Shown here piece by piece: positions 25,970 through 34,891 of a stretch of 64,000 nt of DNA. The position numbers and the translations under genes are program-made. Below the pieces are notes generated by a model, which was not told the origin of the DNA, did no database searches, and worked only from the letters and a program-made list of their open reading frames with translations. This DNA is from Pseudomonas sp. FP2309 (lineage in GTDB: Bacteria > Pseudomonadota > Gammaproteobacteria > Pseudomonadales > Pseudomonadaceae): contig NZ_CP117439.1 in assembly GCF_030687575.1 (NCBI RefSeq), positions 4,455,501 through 4,519,500 on the forward strand, read 5' to 3'. Within the stretch, counting starts at the first letter, position 1. Each line of letters begins with the position of its first letter.

Positions 25970-26208
25970 GACGCAGCCGTCCAGACCAGTTGGCCGTCTG
26001 CATCGACATCGCTTAACCGCTCAAGCTGCGCGCTGGCGGCATCATCGGCGTCGGACGCAGTCTTGAACGTTTGCCCATCCAGGATCTTGTGAAACTGCGG
26101 GGCGCCCATGCCATCGAGGGCCTTGACGGCGACGGCGGCGCTGTAGCCCCCCTCCCCCGGTACGACGGCGGATACGGCTTCGTGGTGGGCAAATTGTTTA
26201 CGTGCCAT
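25966..26208 (-). CDS. Hypothetical protein, 80 residues
   Basis: The gene starts at ATG 26208 with AGGA eight bases upstream, and ends inside the last codons of the convergent flavin reductase gene. The product (MARKQFAHHEAVSAVVPGEG onward) is soluble, slightly acidic at the C-terminus, with no signal peptide or known domain. The segment FKTASDADDAASAQLERL looks helical. I do not recognise it. It is 44 bp downstream of the ABM gene and may be in one transcript with it. Confidence 0.65.
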   Translation of the reverse strand: MARKQFAHHEAVSAVVPGEGGYSAAVAVKALDGMGAPQFHKILDGQTFKTASDADDAASAQLERLSDVDADGQLVWTAAS

Positions 26209-26252
26209 GTTGCAGGTCCTGGCCAATGGAAAGTCGGCCATTCTAAACCGGT

Positions 26253-26594
26253 TCAGCCGGCGAGTTGCAGGTACTCCCCGTAGGCGTGCACGGCGGATAC
26301 GTCGGTGAAGGTCTGGAAGTCCATGCTGCGCACGACCATGTCGTTCAACAGCTCAGTAAAGATCATCAGGGCCGGTGAGTTGAAGTAGGCGCTCATCGCC
26401 TGCTCGCTGCTCCAGAAGCCCGAGACCAGCCAAACATCAGGGTCGACCTGGGAGTGCTGCAACGAGAATTGCAGGCAACCCTGCGCCTCGCGGCCCGGTT
26501 CGATCAAACTGCTCAAGCGTGCACCCAGTTCGGTGCTGCACCCGCTACGGGCGCGGATAAAGGCCATATGGCTCGCGGGAATGGGGGTGGACAT
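26253..26594 (-). CDS. Antibiotic biosynthesis monooxygenase (ABM) domain protein
   Basis: The 113-residue protein has a dimeric alpha/beta barrel fold of the ABM type, with AFIRARSGCSTELGARLSSL, the conserved GCLQFSLQ strand and VWLVSGFWSSEQAMSAYF. ABM proteins act as cofactor-less quinone-forming monooxygenases or as stress proteins. The start at 26594 has GGGAGAG seven bases before it. It is divergent from an AraC-family regulator across a 330-bp region containing long inverted repeats, so it is the likely target of that regulator. Confidence 0.83.
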   Translation of the reverse strand: MSTPIPASHMAFIRARSGCSTELGARLSSLIEPGREAQGCLQFSLQHSQVDPDVWLVSGFWSSEQAMSAYFNSPALMIFTELLNDMVVRSMDFQTFTDVSAVHAYGEYLQLAG

Positions 26595-26686
26595 GTTCGA
26601 CTCTCCCGTTGAGAAGTGATGCTCGGCAAGCACTGTGGGGGGTGTGCTGCCACAGGATCAACCATAGCGGCGGCGGTGCAGACGCG

Positions 26687-26864
26687 GTTAGTCGATTCCT
26701 GCCGGCTTATTGCACAATCCTGCGAGACGCGTAGAACGCACTTTAAGCCCGGGAGGTTCAGGCCATGGGCAAACGCCGTATTTCAGGCAGATGACCGGGC
26801 CCGCGCTTGCCTGATTGGCGACAGGCCGCAGGATCAGGCAAGGATTGTGCAGAATCGACCTAAC
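26687..26864. promoter_or_regulatory. Two-block inverted repeat between ABM and AraC genes
   Basis: Block A (AGGATTGTGCA) occurs at 26841-26851 and as its perfect complement at 26711-26721. Block B (AATCGACCTAAC) follows block A on the right after one base (26853-26864); on the left the complementary copy AATCGACTAAC occupies 26687-26697 after a 13-base gap. The layout looks like a pair of operators for the AraC regulator, one facing each gene. Apart from this and the 10-bp stem at 26806-26842 I see nothing else in the 330-bp interval. Confidence 0.55.
26806..26842. repeat. Inverted repeat with 17-base loop
   Basis: CTTGCCTGAT (26806-26815) and ATCAGGCAAG (26833-26842) are perfect complements. 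It touches the right-hand operator-like block and could be a further regulatory site or a hairpin in the leader RNA. Confidence 0.45.
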
Positions 26865-26924
26865 ACTGTTTGCAAAGCCGCCGCTAAGCTGACCCCCATC
26901 AAAGCAGCCTGCAGAGGACGCGCC

Positions 26925-27854
26925 ATGTCGTCGCCCGAATATCAGCCCACGCCCCTCGATGCCGAGATGGAAAAACAGCGCGCCGAACTGGCCGGTATCG
27001 TGCACCGGCATACCTGGGAAGACGGCTCCTACGGCACCGCGATCACCTCGCTGTACCTTAACCGCCATAACACGCCGCGCGACTTTATGCCGGTGCTGGT
27101 GGAGCCTGCGCTGTGCATCCTCGCCAACGGCAGCAAAGAGGTGCGTCTGGCCGATGAAATCTTTGCCTACGACCCGCTCAATTACCTGGTGTTCTCAGTG
27201 GCGATGCCGGTGGCCGGACGGATCATCGATGCCACGCCGCAAGACCCGAACCTGTCGGTACGCATCAACATCGACCCGGCGCAGCTCACCGCCCTGATTG
27301 CCGAAGCTGGCCCCATGGGGGTGCCAACGCGCCCGACATCGCGTGGGATGTACGTGGACCGCATCGACCATCAATTGCTCGATGCGGTGCTGCGCCTGGC
27401 GCGCCTGCTGGATACACCCAAAGACATCGCCATGCTGGCGCCGTTGATCAATCGTGAAATCCTTTACCGCTTGCTGCGTGGGCCCCAGGGCTATCGTTTG
27501 TACGAAATCGCCGTGGCCAACAGCCAGAGCCACCGAGTGAGCCAGGCGATCAAATGGCTTAACAGCAACTACGAACAGCCGTTGCGCATTGATGACCTGG
27601 CCAAAGAAGTGAACCTCAGCGTCTCGACCCTGCACCACCGCTTCAAGGCGATCACCGCCATGAGCCCATTGCAGTACCAGAAACAGTTACGGTTGCAGGA
27701 AGCGCGCCGGCTGATGATTGCCGAAGGGCTCGAAGCTTCGGCGGCCGGGTATCGGGTGGGGTATGAAAGCCCGTCGCAATTCAGCCGGGAGTACAGCCGG
27801 TTGTTTGGGGCGCCGCCTCTGCGCGATCTGGCCAGGCTGCGCCAAAGCATCTGA
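26925..27854 (+). CDS. AraC-family transcriptional regulator
   Basis: The 309-residue regulator has an N-terminal AraC_N cupin-like domain (about 15-180, including LVEPALCILANGSKEV) and a C-terminal AraC DNA-binding domain with two helix-turn-helices (about 205-300). The typical AraC segment LRIDDLAKEVNLSVSTLHHRF and the final GYESPSQFSREYSRLFG are present. The ATG at 26925 has AGAGGA before it; a longer open frame from 26616 covers the operator region and is not credible. It diverges from the ABM gene. The inducer is unknown; relatives often respond to aldehydes or quinones. Confidence 0.9.
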   Translation: MSSPEYQPTPLDAEMEKQRAELAGIVHRHTWEDGSYGTAITSLYLNRHNTPRDFMPVLVEPALCILANGSKEVRLADEIFAYDPLNYLVFSVAMPVAGRIIDATPQDPNLSVRINIDPAQLTALIAEAGPMGVPTRPTSRGMYVDRIDHQLLDAVLRLARLLDTPKDIAMLAPLINREILYRLLRGPQGYRLYEIAVANSQSHRVSQAIKWLNSNYEQPLRIDDLAKEVNLSVSTLHHRFKAITAMSPLQYQKQLRLQEARRLMIAEGLEASAAGYRVGYESPSQFSREYSRLFGAPPLRDLARLRQSI

Positions 27855-27868
27855 TTCACGCTGAGCAA

Positions 27869-27891
27869 GCCGGCCCCGACAGTTGGCCGGC
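27869..27891. terminator. GC-rich hairpin between convergent genes
   Basis: GCCGGCC (27869-27875) pairs with GGCCGGC (27885-27891). It lies between the ends of the AraC and gtrS genes and may stop transcription from either side, although there is no T run. Confidence 0.45.
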
Positions 27892-27897
27892 GCAGAG

Positions 27898-29364
27898 TCA
27901 GTCCAATCCGCGGGGCAGTTGCAAGGTGACCCTCAGGCCACCTTCGCGAAGATTCTGCAGACTCACTTCCCCCCCATGACTGTGAGCGATATTTCGCGCA
28001 ATCCCCAAGCCCAAGCCGTAACCCTGTTGCTGACCGGCAAGGCGGAAGTGCGGCTCAAACACCTGCTCCAGACGCTGTTCCGGCACCCCCGGCCCTTCGT
28101 CATCCACGTGCAGGACGAACTGCGCGCCGTCGTCTTCGATATGCAAATGCGCGTTCTGCCCATACTTCAAGGCGTTGTCGATCAGGTTGCCGATGCAGCG
28201 CTTAAGCGCCAAGGGCTTGCCTGGATAAGTCGTTAATGCAGCGCCATCCAGGGTCACGCGGCCGTTGCCGTTAGGCGCCACGTAAGGCTCCACCAGACAT
28301 TCGAGCACATGGTTGAGGTCGACCGGCTGGATATTCTCGTGAATATCGGTGTCCTTCACGCACTGCAGCGCGCCTTTGACCAGCAACTCCAACTCATCCA
28401 GGTCGCGACCGAACTTGGCTTGCAGATTCTCGTCTTCCAGCAGTTCCACGCGCAGCCGCAGGCGGGTGATGGGGGTGCGCAGGTCATGGGAAATCGCGCT
28501 GAACAATTGGCTGCGCTCGGTCAGGTAGCGGCTGATGCGCTCGCGCATGGCATTGAACGCGCGCCCCACCTCCACCACTTCACTGCCGCCGCCTTCGGCC
28601 ACCGGTTCAACATCGGCCCCCAGGGACATATCCCGCGCCGCCCGCGCCAGGCGCTTGAGCGGCCGGCTCTGCCAGTGCACCAGCAGGCCGATAAACAGCA
28701 GCAGAAAACCGCTGGTCAACACAATGAACCACACCTGCTGGGACGGCAGGCCTTGCTCTTCAAGGCTGGTGTAGGGCTCGGGCAGCAGCGAAGCGATGTA
28801 CAGCCATTCGCCGGGGGCGAGCTGGATCTGGGTCACCAGCACCGGCGGGTTGACCGGTTCAAGCGTCAAGGCGTAATGGGCCCAGGAGCGCGGCAATTCG
28901 TCGAGCTTGAGGCCGGCATTGAAAATGCGCAGGTCTTCGGCGCTGACGAACTCCACCGAGATATGCACGTCGGCACCCAGGGTCTGGCGCAGCACTTCAT
29001 CCACGGCCACCAGCACCGCCTGCTTGCGCGGGGTTGCGGGCAAGACCTCCATGTCCAGCGGACGATCGTTAAGGGTCACCACAAACCGGGTGCCGCCCAT
29101 GCTGCGCAACTGGTCGAGCACCAACGGGCGATAGGCCACCGGTAACGAACGGAAGTAACTCACGCTGGCGGTCATCGAATGCGCCAGGCTACGCGCACTG
29201 GTGACCAGGCCTTCGAGCTGTGTGGCGCGCAGCTGCGAGACCCAGATCACGCTGGACAGCGCCTGGGCAAACAACACCACCAGCAAGGTCAGCAGCAGCA
29301 TGCGCCCCAGCAGTGAGCGCGGCACCGGGAAGCGCCGGCGTTCGCTCACTAGTTCAGTGGGCAT
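27898..29364 (-). CDS. gtrS: Sensor histidine kinase GtrS (GltS)
   Basis: GtrS senses 2-ketogluconate or 6-phosphogluconate and phosphorylates GltR to control glucose uptake and toxA in Pseudomonas. The 488-residue protein has two membrane helices (about 17-40 and 205-225) around a periplasmic sensor, a HAMP domain, HisKA with H293 in SAISHDLRTPITRL, and an ATPase domain with NALKYG, DEGPGVPEQ and GYGLGLGIARNI. The start at 29364 overlaps gltR by 11 bases; earlier codons belong to gltR. Position after gltR, glk and edd is the standard glucose cluster order. Confidence 0.93.
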   Translation of the reverse strand: MPTELVSERRRFPVPRSLLGRMLLLTLLVVLFAQALSSVIWVSQLRATQLEGLVTSARSLAHSMTASVSYFRSLPVAYRPLVLDQLRSMGGTRFVVTLNDRPLDMEVLPATPRKQAVLVAVDEVLRQTLGADVHISVEFVSAEDLRIFNAGLKLDELPRSWAHYALTLEPVNPPVLVTQIQLAPGEWLYIASLLPEPYTSLEEQGLPSQQVWFIVLTSGFLLLFIGLLVHWQSRPLKRLARAARDMSLGADVEPVAEGGGSEVVEVGRAFNAMRERISRYLTERSQLFSAISHDLRTPITRLRLRVELLEDENLQAKFGRDLDELELLVKGALQCVKDTDIHENIQPVDLNHVLECLVEPYVAPNGNGRVTLDGAALTTYPGKPLALKRCIGNLIDNALKYGQNAHLHIEDDGAQFVLHVDDEGPGVPEQRLEQVFEPHFRLAGQQQGYGLGLGIARNIAHSHGGEVSLQNLREGGLRVTLQLPRGLD

Positions 29365-30088
29365 TGCCGGCAACCACGCTGGCTGCCAGTTGGTAACCAC
29401 TGCCGCGCACGGTGCGGATCAGCTTCGGCGGCTTTTCGGTGTCACGCAGGCGTTGGCGCAGGCGGCTGACGGCCATGTCGACAATACGGTCCAGCGGCAT
29501 CAGGTCGCGGCCACGGGTGGCGTTGCCGATGGTGTCGCGGTCGAGGATCTGCTGGGGATGGTCGAGAAACAATTTGAGCAGGGCAAAATCAGCGCCGGAG
29601 AGGATCACTTCCTCGCCATCCACGTGGAACAGTCGGTGACTGATCATGTCCAGGCGCCATTCATCAAACTCCCAGACATCGCCACCCACGCTACGCTCCT
29701 GGCCGAACTGGCAGCGACGCAACAGGGCCTTGATCCGCGCCTGCAGTTCGCGGGGGCTGAACGGCTTGCCGATGTAGTCGTCGGCGCCCAGTTCCAGGCC
29801 GATCACACGGTCGGCCTCGTCGGAACTGGCGGTAAGCATGATGATGGGCACCTGGGCCTGGCGCGGGTGCTGTCGGATCCAGCGACACAGGCTGAAGCCA
29901 TCCTCGTCGGGCAACATCACATCGAGAATGACCAGGTCGCATGGCGCCTCGTTCATCGCCTGGCGGAACCCCGCGCCATCCGGCACGCCACGCACCTGGA
30001 AGCCGGCACGGCTGAGGTAGGTTTGCAGCAATTCGCGGATTTCCTGGTCGTCGTCGACGAGGAGAATCGATTTACTGATTACGCTCAC
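29354..30088 (-). CDS. gltR: Response regulator GltR (OmpR family)
   Basis: The 244-residue regulator has a receiver domain with acidic D12-D14 and phospho-acceptor D56 (VILDVMLPDEDG), and a winged-helix OmpR domain ending RTVRGSGYQLA. In Pseudomonas it represses glucose transport genes and is controlled by GtrS. The start is a GTG at 30088 with a very strong AAGGAGGA five bases before it; no closer ATG exists, and the long upstream frame is not family sequence. It is transcribed after glk and overlaps gtrS. Confidence 0.93.
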   Translation of the reverse strand: MSVISKSILLVDDDQEIRELLQTYLSRAGFQVRGVPDGAGFRQAMNEAPCDLVILDVMLPDEDGFSLCRWIRQHPRQAQVPIIMLTASSDEADRVIGLELGADDYIGKPFSPRELQARIKALLRRCQFGQERSVGGDVWEFDEWRLDMISHRLFHVDGEEVILSGADFALLKLFLDHPQQILDRDTIGNATRGRDLMPLDRIVDMAVSRLRQRLRDTEKPPKLIRTVRGSGYQLAASVVAGNAH

Positions 30089-30174
30089 AGGGTCCTCCTT
30101 GTTGTTATGGCCAAGCTTAAGGCATTTGTCGCCTGCGAGCGCCTTTCGCGAGCAAGCCAAGGGGCCATTACGAC

Positions 30175-31131
30175 CTAAGCAAAAGCCTGCTCGAGCGCCA
30201 CACCTGCCCCGGTCAACCCCGAATACGGCGCGGTCACCAACCACACAGGGATGCCCTTGAAATAGTCGCTCATGCAGCCTTTGTCGGCGAAGCTTTTGGC
30301 GAAACCACTGCTGATAAAGAAGTCGGCAAATCTGGGAATCACCCCACCGACGATGTACACGCCACCGCGCCCACCCGTGGTCAGCACGTTGTTACCCGCC
30401 ACCCGGCCCAGCCAGATGCTGAACTGGTCCAGGACTTCCATCGCCAGCGGATCACCGGCCAGACCTGCGGCCGTGATGGCTTCGGGCGTTTCCAGCAGCG
30501 GCGTGTGGCCGTCGACTGCACAAATGGCCCGGTACAGACGCGGCAAGCCGCCCCCGCTCAGGGCGGTTTCGGCGCTGACGTGGCCGATTTCGTTGTGGAT
30601 GTGCTGCCACAACTGGGTTTCGCGCGGGCTGCTCAGGGGCAGGTCGACGTGGCCGCCCTCCCCCGGCAAGGCCGCATAACGCCCCGCGCCGAAGTCCAGC
30701 AGGGTACCGACGCCCAGGCCGGTGCCCGGACCGATCACCACCGCCGGGCGCAACGGCTCGGGCGTGCCCGCGCAGACCACGCGAAATTCGTCGGGCTTGA
30801 GGCGTGTCATGCCCAGGGCCATGGCCGAGAAGTCGTTGACCAGCAGCAGCTCATCTACCTGCAAGGTCTTGCAAAAGGCAGTCTTGCTCAGGCGCCAGTG
30901 GTTGTTGGTGAATTTGAATTCATCGCCACTCACCGGCCCGGCCACCGAGAGGCACACCGCGCCGATATCGCCGATGTTCAGGCCTTCTTCCTGCAGATAA
31001 ACCTTGATCGCGTCCTCCGGGCTTTGGTAATCCGCGGTGGCGTGCACCCGAATCGAGTGCAGCACCGAATCCCGCCACAACGCAAACCGGGCGTTGGTAC
31101 CGCCGATGTCACCGACCAGCGCAAGCTTCAC
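30175..31131 (-). CDS. glk: Glucokinase
   Basis: Glk phosphorylates cytoplasmic glucose to glucose 6-phosphate at the entry to the Entner-Doudoroff route. The 318-residue protein has the phosphate-binding [14 protein letters not shown] at the N-terminus, the glucose-contact region [13 protein letters not shown] and the conserved [12 protein letters not shown]. It starts with GTG at 31131, forming a GTGA overlap with the edd stop, so translation is coupled. Confidence 0.96.
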   Translation of the reverse strand: MKLALVGDIGGTNARFALWRDSVLHSIRVHATADYQSPEDAIKVYLQEEGLNIGDIGAVCLSVAGPVSGDEFKFTNNHWRLSKTAFCKTLQVDELLLVNDFSAMALGMTRLKPDEFRVVCAGTPEPLRPAVVIGPGTGLGVGTLLDFGAGRYAALPGEGGHVDLPLSSPRETQLWQHIHNEIGHVSAETALSGGGLPRLYRAICAVDGHTPLLETPEAITAAGLAGDPLAMEVLDQFSIWLGRVAGNNVLTTGGRGGVYIVGGVIPRFADFFISSGFAKSFADKGCMSDYFKGIPVWLVTAPYSGLTGAGVALEQAFA

Positions 31132-32954
31132 TTAAGCGTCTCCAAGGCAGAGGTAAAGGCGCTGGCGCCCTGCTCTGCGGAGCTTGCGGCCAAGCGCATA
31201 AATGCAAACAGCTCGCGACCGGCCCCCACGTTGTTGCCCAACAGGCCCGTGGCAGGCGTGCGCGCTGCAAATTCTTCGGCGTCCACCTTAAGCTCCAAGG
31301 TGCCTGTTACGCCATCCACGCGAATGATATCGCCATCGCGCACCCGCGCCAGTGGCCCGCCGCTCTGGGCTTCGGGGTTGACGTGGATCGCGGCGGGGAT
31401 CTTACCCGAGGCGCCGGACATACGCCCGTCTGTCACCAATGCCACCTTGAAGCCACGATCCTGCAATACGCCAAGGAACGGGGTCATCTTGTGCAGCTCA
31501 GGCATACCGTTGGAGCGCGGGCCCTGGAAGCGCATCACCGCGACAAAATCTTTTTCCAGCTGACCTGCCTTGAACGCGTCGGCCAGGTCCTGCTGATCCT
31601 GGAACACCACCGCCGGTGCTTCGACGACTTGATGTTCAAGGGCCACGGCGGAGACTTTCATCACGCCACGCCCGAGGTTGCCTTCCATCACTCGCAGTCC
31701 ACCTTCGGCCGAGAACGCACGGGCCACGGGGCGCAGGATGGTTTCGTCGAGGCTTTCGATAGGGCCGTCGCGCCATACCAGCTCGCCGTCGACCAGGAAG
31801 GGCTCCTGGATATAACGGCTCAGGCCCTTGCCCGCCACGGTGTTGACGTCTTCGTGAAGCAGACCGGCTTCGAGCAACTCACGGATCAGGAACGACATGC
31901 CACCCGCTGCCTGGAAGTGGTTGATGTCGGCCTTGCCGTTTGGATACACGTGGGACAGGGTCGGCACCACCTCGGAGAGGTCGGCCATGTCCTGCCAGGT
32001 GAGGATGATGCCCGCTGACATGGCGATGGCCGGCATGTGCAGGGTGTGGTTGGTGGAACCGCCGGTGGCGTTGAGGGCAACGATGGAATTGACGATGGAT
32101 TTCTCGTCGACGATCTCGCCGATCGGGGTGAAATTGCCGTTGGCTTTGGTCAGGCGCGTGACCTGGTGCGCGGCTTCGCGGGTCAGCGCATCACGCAACG
32201 GCGTGTACGGGTTGACGAACGACGCGCCCGGCAGGTGCAGGCCCATCACTTCCATCAGCAACTGGTTGGTGTTGGCGGTGCCGTAGAAGGTGCAGGTGCC
32301 GGGGCTGTGGTAGGACTTCATCTCCGATTCCAGCAGCTCTTCGCGGCTGGCCTTGCCTTCGGCGTAGCGCTGGCGCACATCGGCCTTCTGCTTGTTGGAA
32401 ATGCCCGACGGCATCGGCCCGCCCGGCACGAAGATCATCGGCAGGTGGCCATAGCGCAGTGCGCCCATCATCAGGCCGGGGACGATCTTGTCGCAGATGC
32501 CCAGCATCAGCGCGGCGTCGAACATGTTGTGGGACAGCGCCACCGCCGTGGACATGGCAATGACTTCACGGCTGAGCAGGCTCAGCTCCATACCCGGTTC
32601 GCCCTGGGTCACACCGTCGCACATGGCCGGGGTGCCGCCGGCGAACTGCCCCACCGAACCGACTTCGCGCAGGGCTTTTTTGATTTGCTCCGGGAAATGT
32701 TCGTACGGCTGATGCGCCGAGAGCATGTCGTTATACGAAGAAACAATTGCCACGTTGGCGGCATTCATCATGCGCAGGCTGTTTTTGTCCTCGGTGCCGC
32801 AACCCGCCACGCCATGGGCGAAATTGGCGCATTGCAGCTTGCCGCGCATCGGACCGTCGCTGGCGGCGCCGCGAATGAGCGCAAGGTAAGCCTCGCGGGT
32901 GGCGCGGCTGCGGGCGATAAGCCGTTCGGTGACCTCAAGAACGCGGGGATGCAT
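31128..32954 (-). CDS. edd: Phosphogluconate dehydratase
   Basis: Edd dehydrates 6-phosphogluconate to 2-keto-3-deoxy-6-phosphogluconate, the committing step of the Entner-Doudoroff pathway. The 608-residue enzyme belongs to the IlvD/Edd iron-sulfur family. Cysteines likely to bind the cluster occur in [15 protein letters not shown] and in [11 protein letters not shown], with a further one in [17 protein letters not shown] lies upstream of the ATG at 32954. It is the first gene of edd-glk-gltR-gtrS and diverges from gapA, with a HexR-type operator in the shared promoter region. Confidence 0.97.
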   Translation of the reverse strand: MHPRVLEVTERLIARSRATREAYLALIRGAASDGPMRGKLQCANFAHGVAGCGTEDKNSLRMMNAANVAIVSSYNDMLSAHQPYEHFPEQIKKALREVGSVGQFAGGTPAMCDGVTQGEPGMELSLLSREVIAMSTAVALSHNMFDAALMLGICDKIVPGLMMGALRYGHLPMIFVPGGPMPSGISNKQKADVRQRYAEGKASREELLESEMKSYHSPGTCTFYGTANTNQLLMEVMGLHLPGASFVNPYTPLRDALTREAAHQVTRLTKANGNFTPIGEIVDEKSIVNSIVALNATGGSTNHTLHMPAIAMSAGIILTWQDMADLSEVVPTLSHVYPNGKADINHFQAAGGMSFLIRELLEAGLLHEDVNTVAGKGLSRYIQEPFLVDGELVWRDGPIESLDETILRPVARAFSAEGGLRVMEGNLGRGVMKVSAVALEHQVVEAPAVVFQDQQDLADAFKAGQLEKDFVAVMRFQGPRSNGMPELHKMTPFLGVLQDRGFKVALVTDGRMSGASGKIPAAIHVNPEAQSGGPLARVRDGDIIRVDGVTGTLELKVDAEEFAARTPATGLLGNNVGAGRELFAFMRLAASSAEQGASAFTSALETLK

Positions 32955-33075
32955 GTGTAGAACTCCAGGCTAACGGATGTGGCGACCTGAGTGTCTATGC
33001 TGATCAAACGCCCGCAGCGCATGGGATGGCAGGGGTGTCGTTTGAATCATCGGACCAGTTGATTCAGGTCACTCG

Positions 33076-33090
33076 TTGTAGATTGAACAA
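33076..33090. promoter_or_regulatory. HexR-type operator, edd side
   Basis: TTGT-AGATTGA-ACAA is an exact TTGT-N7-ACAA match, the consensus for HexR, the repressor released by 2-keto-3-deoxy-6-phosphogluconate. It is 122 bp upstream of edd. Confidence 0.65.
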
Positions 33091-33137
33091 AATATTGCCA
33101 CTAAAAAGGCTTGTTTTCTATTTTTATGCGAATAATC

Positions 33138-33152
33138 TTGTAATTCTTACAA
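33138..33152. promoter_or_regulatory. HexR-type operator, gapA side
   Basis: TTGT-AATTCTT-ACAA is a second exact match, ending 24 bp before the gapA start codon, with 62 bp between the two sites. One site per divergent promoter is the expected layout. Confidence 0.7.
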
Positions 33153-33176
33153 CAAATCGACGACAGGCACTTTCCA

Positions 33177-34178
33177 ATGACTCTTCGTATCGCAATCAAT
33201 GGTTTTGGCCGTATCGGCCGTAATGTCCTGCGCGCACTGTATACCCAAGGCTATCGCCAGGATTTGCAGATCGTCGCCATCAACGATCTGGGCGACAGCT
33301 CGATCAATGCCCACCTGCTCAAATTCGACACCGTGCACGGTACCTTCGACGCAGAGGTCGCCCACGATCAGGAAAGCCTGACCGTCAATGGTGACCGGAT
33401 TGCCGTGAGTGCCATTCGCAACCCCGCCGACCTGCCGTGGGCTGCGCACAAGATCGACGTGGTGTTCGAATGCACCGGTCTGTTCACCGAACGTGACAAG
33501 GCCGCCGCCCATATTACCGCCGGCGCGCGCAAGGTCATTATCTCGGCCCCCGCCAAGGGTGCGGACGCCACCGTGGTGTATGGCGTGAATCATGACATTC
33601 TGCGTCAATCCCACCAGATCATCTCCAATGCGTCGTGCACCACCAACTGCCTGGCCCCGGTGGCCCAGGTGCTGCACCGCGAGCTGGGCATCGAAAGCGG
33701 CCTGATGACCACGATTCATGCCTACACCAACGACCAGAACCTGACCGACGTCTACCACACCGACCCGTACCGCGCGCGTTCGGCCACCCAGAACATGATC
33801 CCGAGCAAGACCGGCGCCGCCGAAGCAGTGGGCCTGGTGCTGCCGGAACTGGCAGGCAAGCTGACCGGCATGGCCGTGCGAGTACCGGTGATCAACGTGT
33901 CGCTGGTGGACCTCACCGTTCAACTGAAAAAAGACGCCACGGCCGACGAAGTCAACGCGCTGCTCAAAGAAGCCAGCCAGCACTCGAAGATCCTCGGTTA
34001 CAACACCCTGCCGCTGGTCTCCAGTGACTTCAACCACAACCCGCTGTCGTCGATATTCGACGCCAACCACACCAAGGTCAGCGGCAAGCTGCTCAAAGTG
34101 CTGGCGTGGTATGACAACGAATGGGGCTTCTCCAACCGCATGCTGGATAACTGCCTGGCGCTGTGTAACGCCGAGTAA
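33177..34178 (+). CDS. gapA: Glyceraldehyde-3-phosphate dehydrogenase, type I
   Basis: The 333-residue enzyme oxidises glyceraldehyde 3-phosphate from the Entner-Doudoroff split. NAD-binding is by [14 protein letters not shown], the active-site cysteine is C154 in [11 protein letters not shown] and the partner histidine is H181 in TTIHAYTND. It diverges from edd and shares a HexR-controlled region, matching the gap-1/edd layout of P. putida. A GC-rich hairpin follows (34186-34206). Confidence 0.96.
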   Translation: MTLRIAINGFGRIGRNVLRALYTQGYRQDLQIVAINDLGDSSINAHLLKFDTVHGTFDAEVAHDQESLTVNGDRIAVSAIRNPADLPWAAHKIDVVFECTGLFTERDKAAAHITAGARKVIISAPAKGADATVVYGVNHDILRQSHQIISNASCTTNCLAPVAQVLHRELGIESGLMTTIHAYTNDQNLTDVYHTDPYRARSATQNMIPSKTGAAEAVGLVLPELAGKLTGMAVRVPVINVSLVDLTVQLKKDATADEVNALLKEASQHSKILGYNTLPLVSSDFNHNPLSSIFDANHTKVSGKLLKVLAWYDNEWGFSNRMLDNCLALCNAE

Positions 34179-34185
34179 TCCCTAT

Positions 34186-34206
34186 GGGAGGGGCTCGCCC
34201 CCTCCC
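34186..34206 (+). terminator. GC-rich hairpin downstream of gapA
   Basis: GGGAGGGG (34186-34193) and CCCCTCCC (34199-34206) enclose a short loop. There is no T run, so factor-independent termination is uncertain; it may be a short member of the intergenic palindrome family. Confidence 0.4.
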
Positions 34207-34251
34207 GCATTTGACGATGCAGGCCCGCAGAAATAGCCACTTGCCATTTCA

Positions 34252-34273
34252 GTTGATGATAAGCATTATCATT
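34252..34273. promoter_or_regulatory. Fur box upstream of the haem sigma factor gene
   Basis: GTTGATGATAAGCATTATC agrees with the 19-bp Fur consensus at 16 positions, and ATGATAA-GCA-TTATCAT is a perfect palindrome across it. It ends 26 bp before the start codon, so iron should repress the locus. Confidence 0.8.
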
Positions 34274-34298
34274 AACTGCAAATCGGTCTGGTACTCCT

Positions 34299-34817
34299 GT
34301 GAGCCAATCTCGCTTCAACCACGTCTTTCTCACCCAACGGGTGATTCTGCTACGCACCTTGCAGCGGATGGTGAATAACCACAGCACCGCCGAGGACCTC
34401 CTGCAGGAAACCTACCTGCGCGTTACCCGGGCCCTCAGCGAACGGCCGATCGATCACCTCGAACCCTTCGTCTATCAAACCGCGCGCAATCTGGCGCTGG
34501 ATCACCTGCGTTCACGCAGGATCCAGGCGCGTACGTTGCAGGAAGATGTCCCGCTGGACATTCTGCAAAGCGTCGCCGCCCCCACCAGTACTCCCGAAGA
34601 TGCCACCCAGGCCGAGCAATTGCTCGAGCACCTGAGCGTCAGCCTCGGCCAGTTGAGCGCGCGTCAGCAGCGGATTTTCATCCTCAGCCGCCTGCACGGT
34701 TGCAGCTACCAGGAGATTGCCGATCAGTTGGACGTGTCCTTGAGCACCGTGCAAAAGGAACTCAAATTGATCATGGCCATCTGCGTAGGTGTGGCCGAAC
34801 GGCTGGATCGGCCTTAA
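34299..34817 (+). CDS. ECF sigma factor, FecI type (haem uptake regulator)
   Basis: The 172-residue protein is an iron-starvation ECF sigma factor. Sigma region 2 is visible in STAEDLLQETYLRVTRAL with FVYQTARNLALDHLRSR, and region 4 in LSARQQRIFILSRLHGCSYQEIADQLDVS. The start is GTG at 34299; no ATG further in would keep region 2 intact. It is followed after 74 bp by its FecR-type partner and then a haem receptor, the order of HxuI/HxuR/HxuA in P. aeruginosa. A Fur box lies just upstream, so it should be made only when iron is low, then activated by haem binding at the receptor. Confidence 0.9.
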   Translation: MSQSRFNHVFLTQRVILLRTLQRMVNNHSTAEDLLQETYLRVTRALSERPIDHLEPFVYQTARNLALDHLRSRRIQARTLQEDVPLDILQSVAAPTSTPEDATQAEQLLEHLSVSLGQLSARQQRIFILSRLHGCSYQEIADQLDVSLSTVQKELKLIMAICVGVAERLDRP

Positions 34818-34891
34818 GCTGCATCCGACAGACGTGTCGATCCAGGCCGTAAGAAAGATCAATAGAACGTGGCGAAGACCCGAGGAACACC

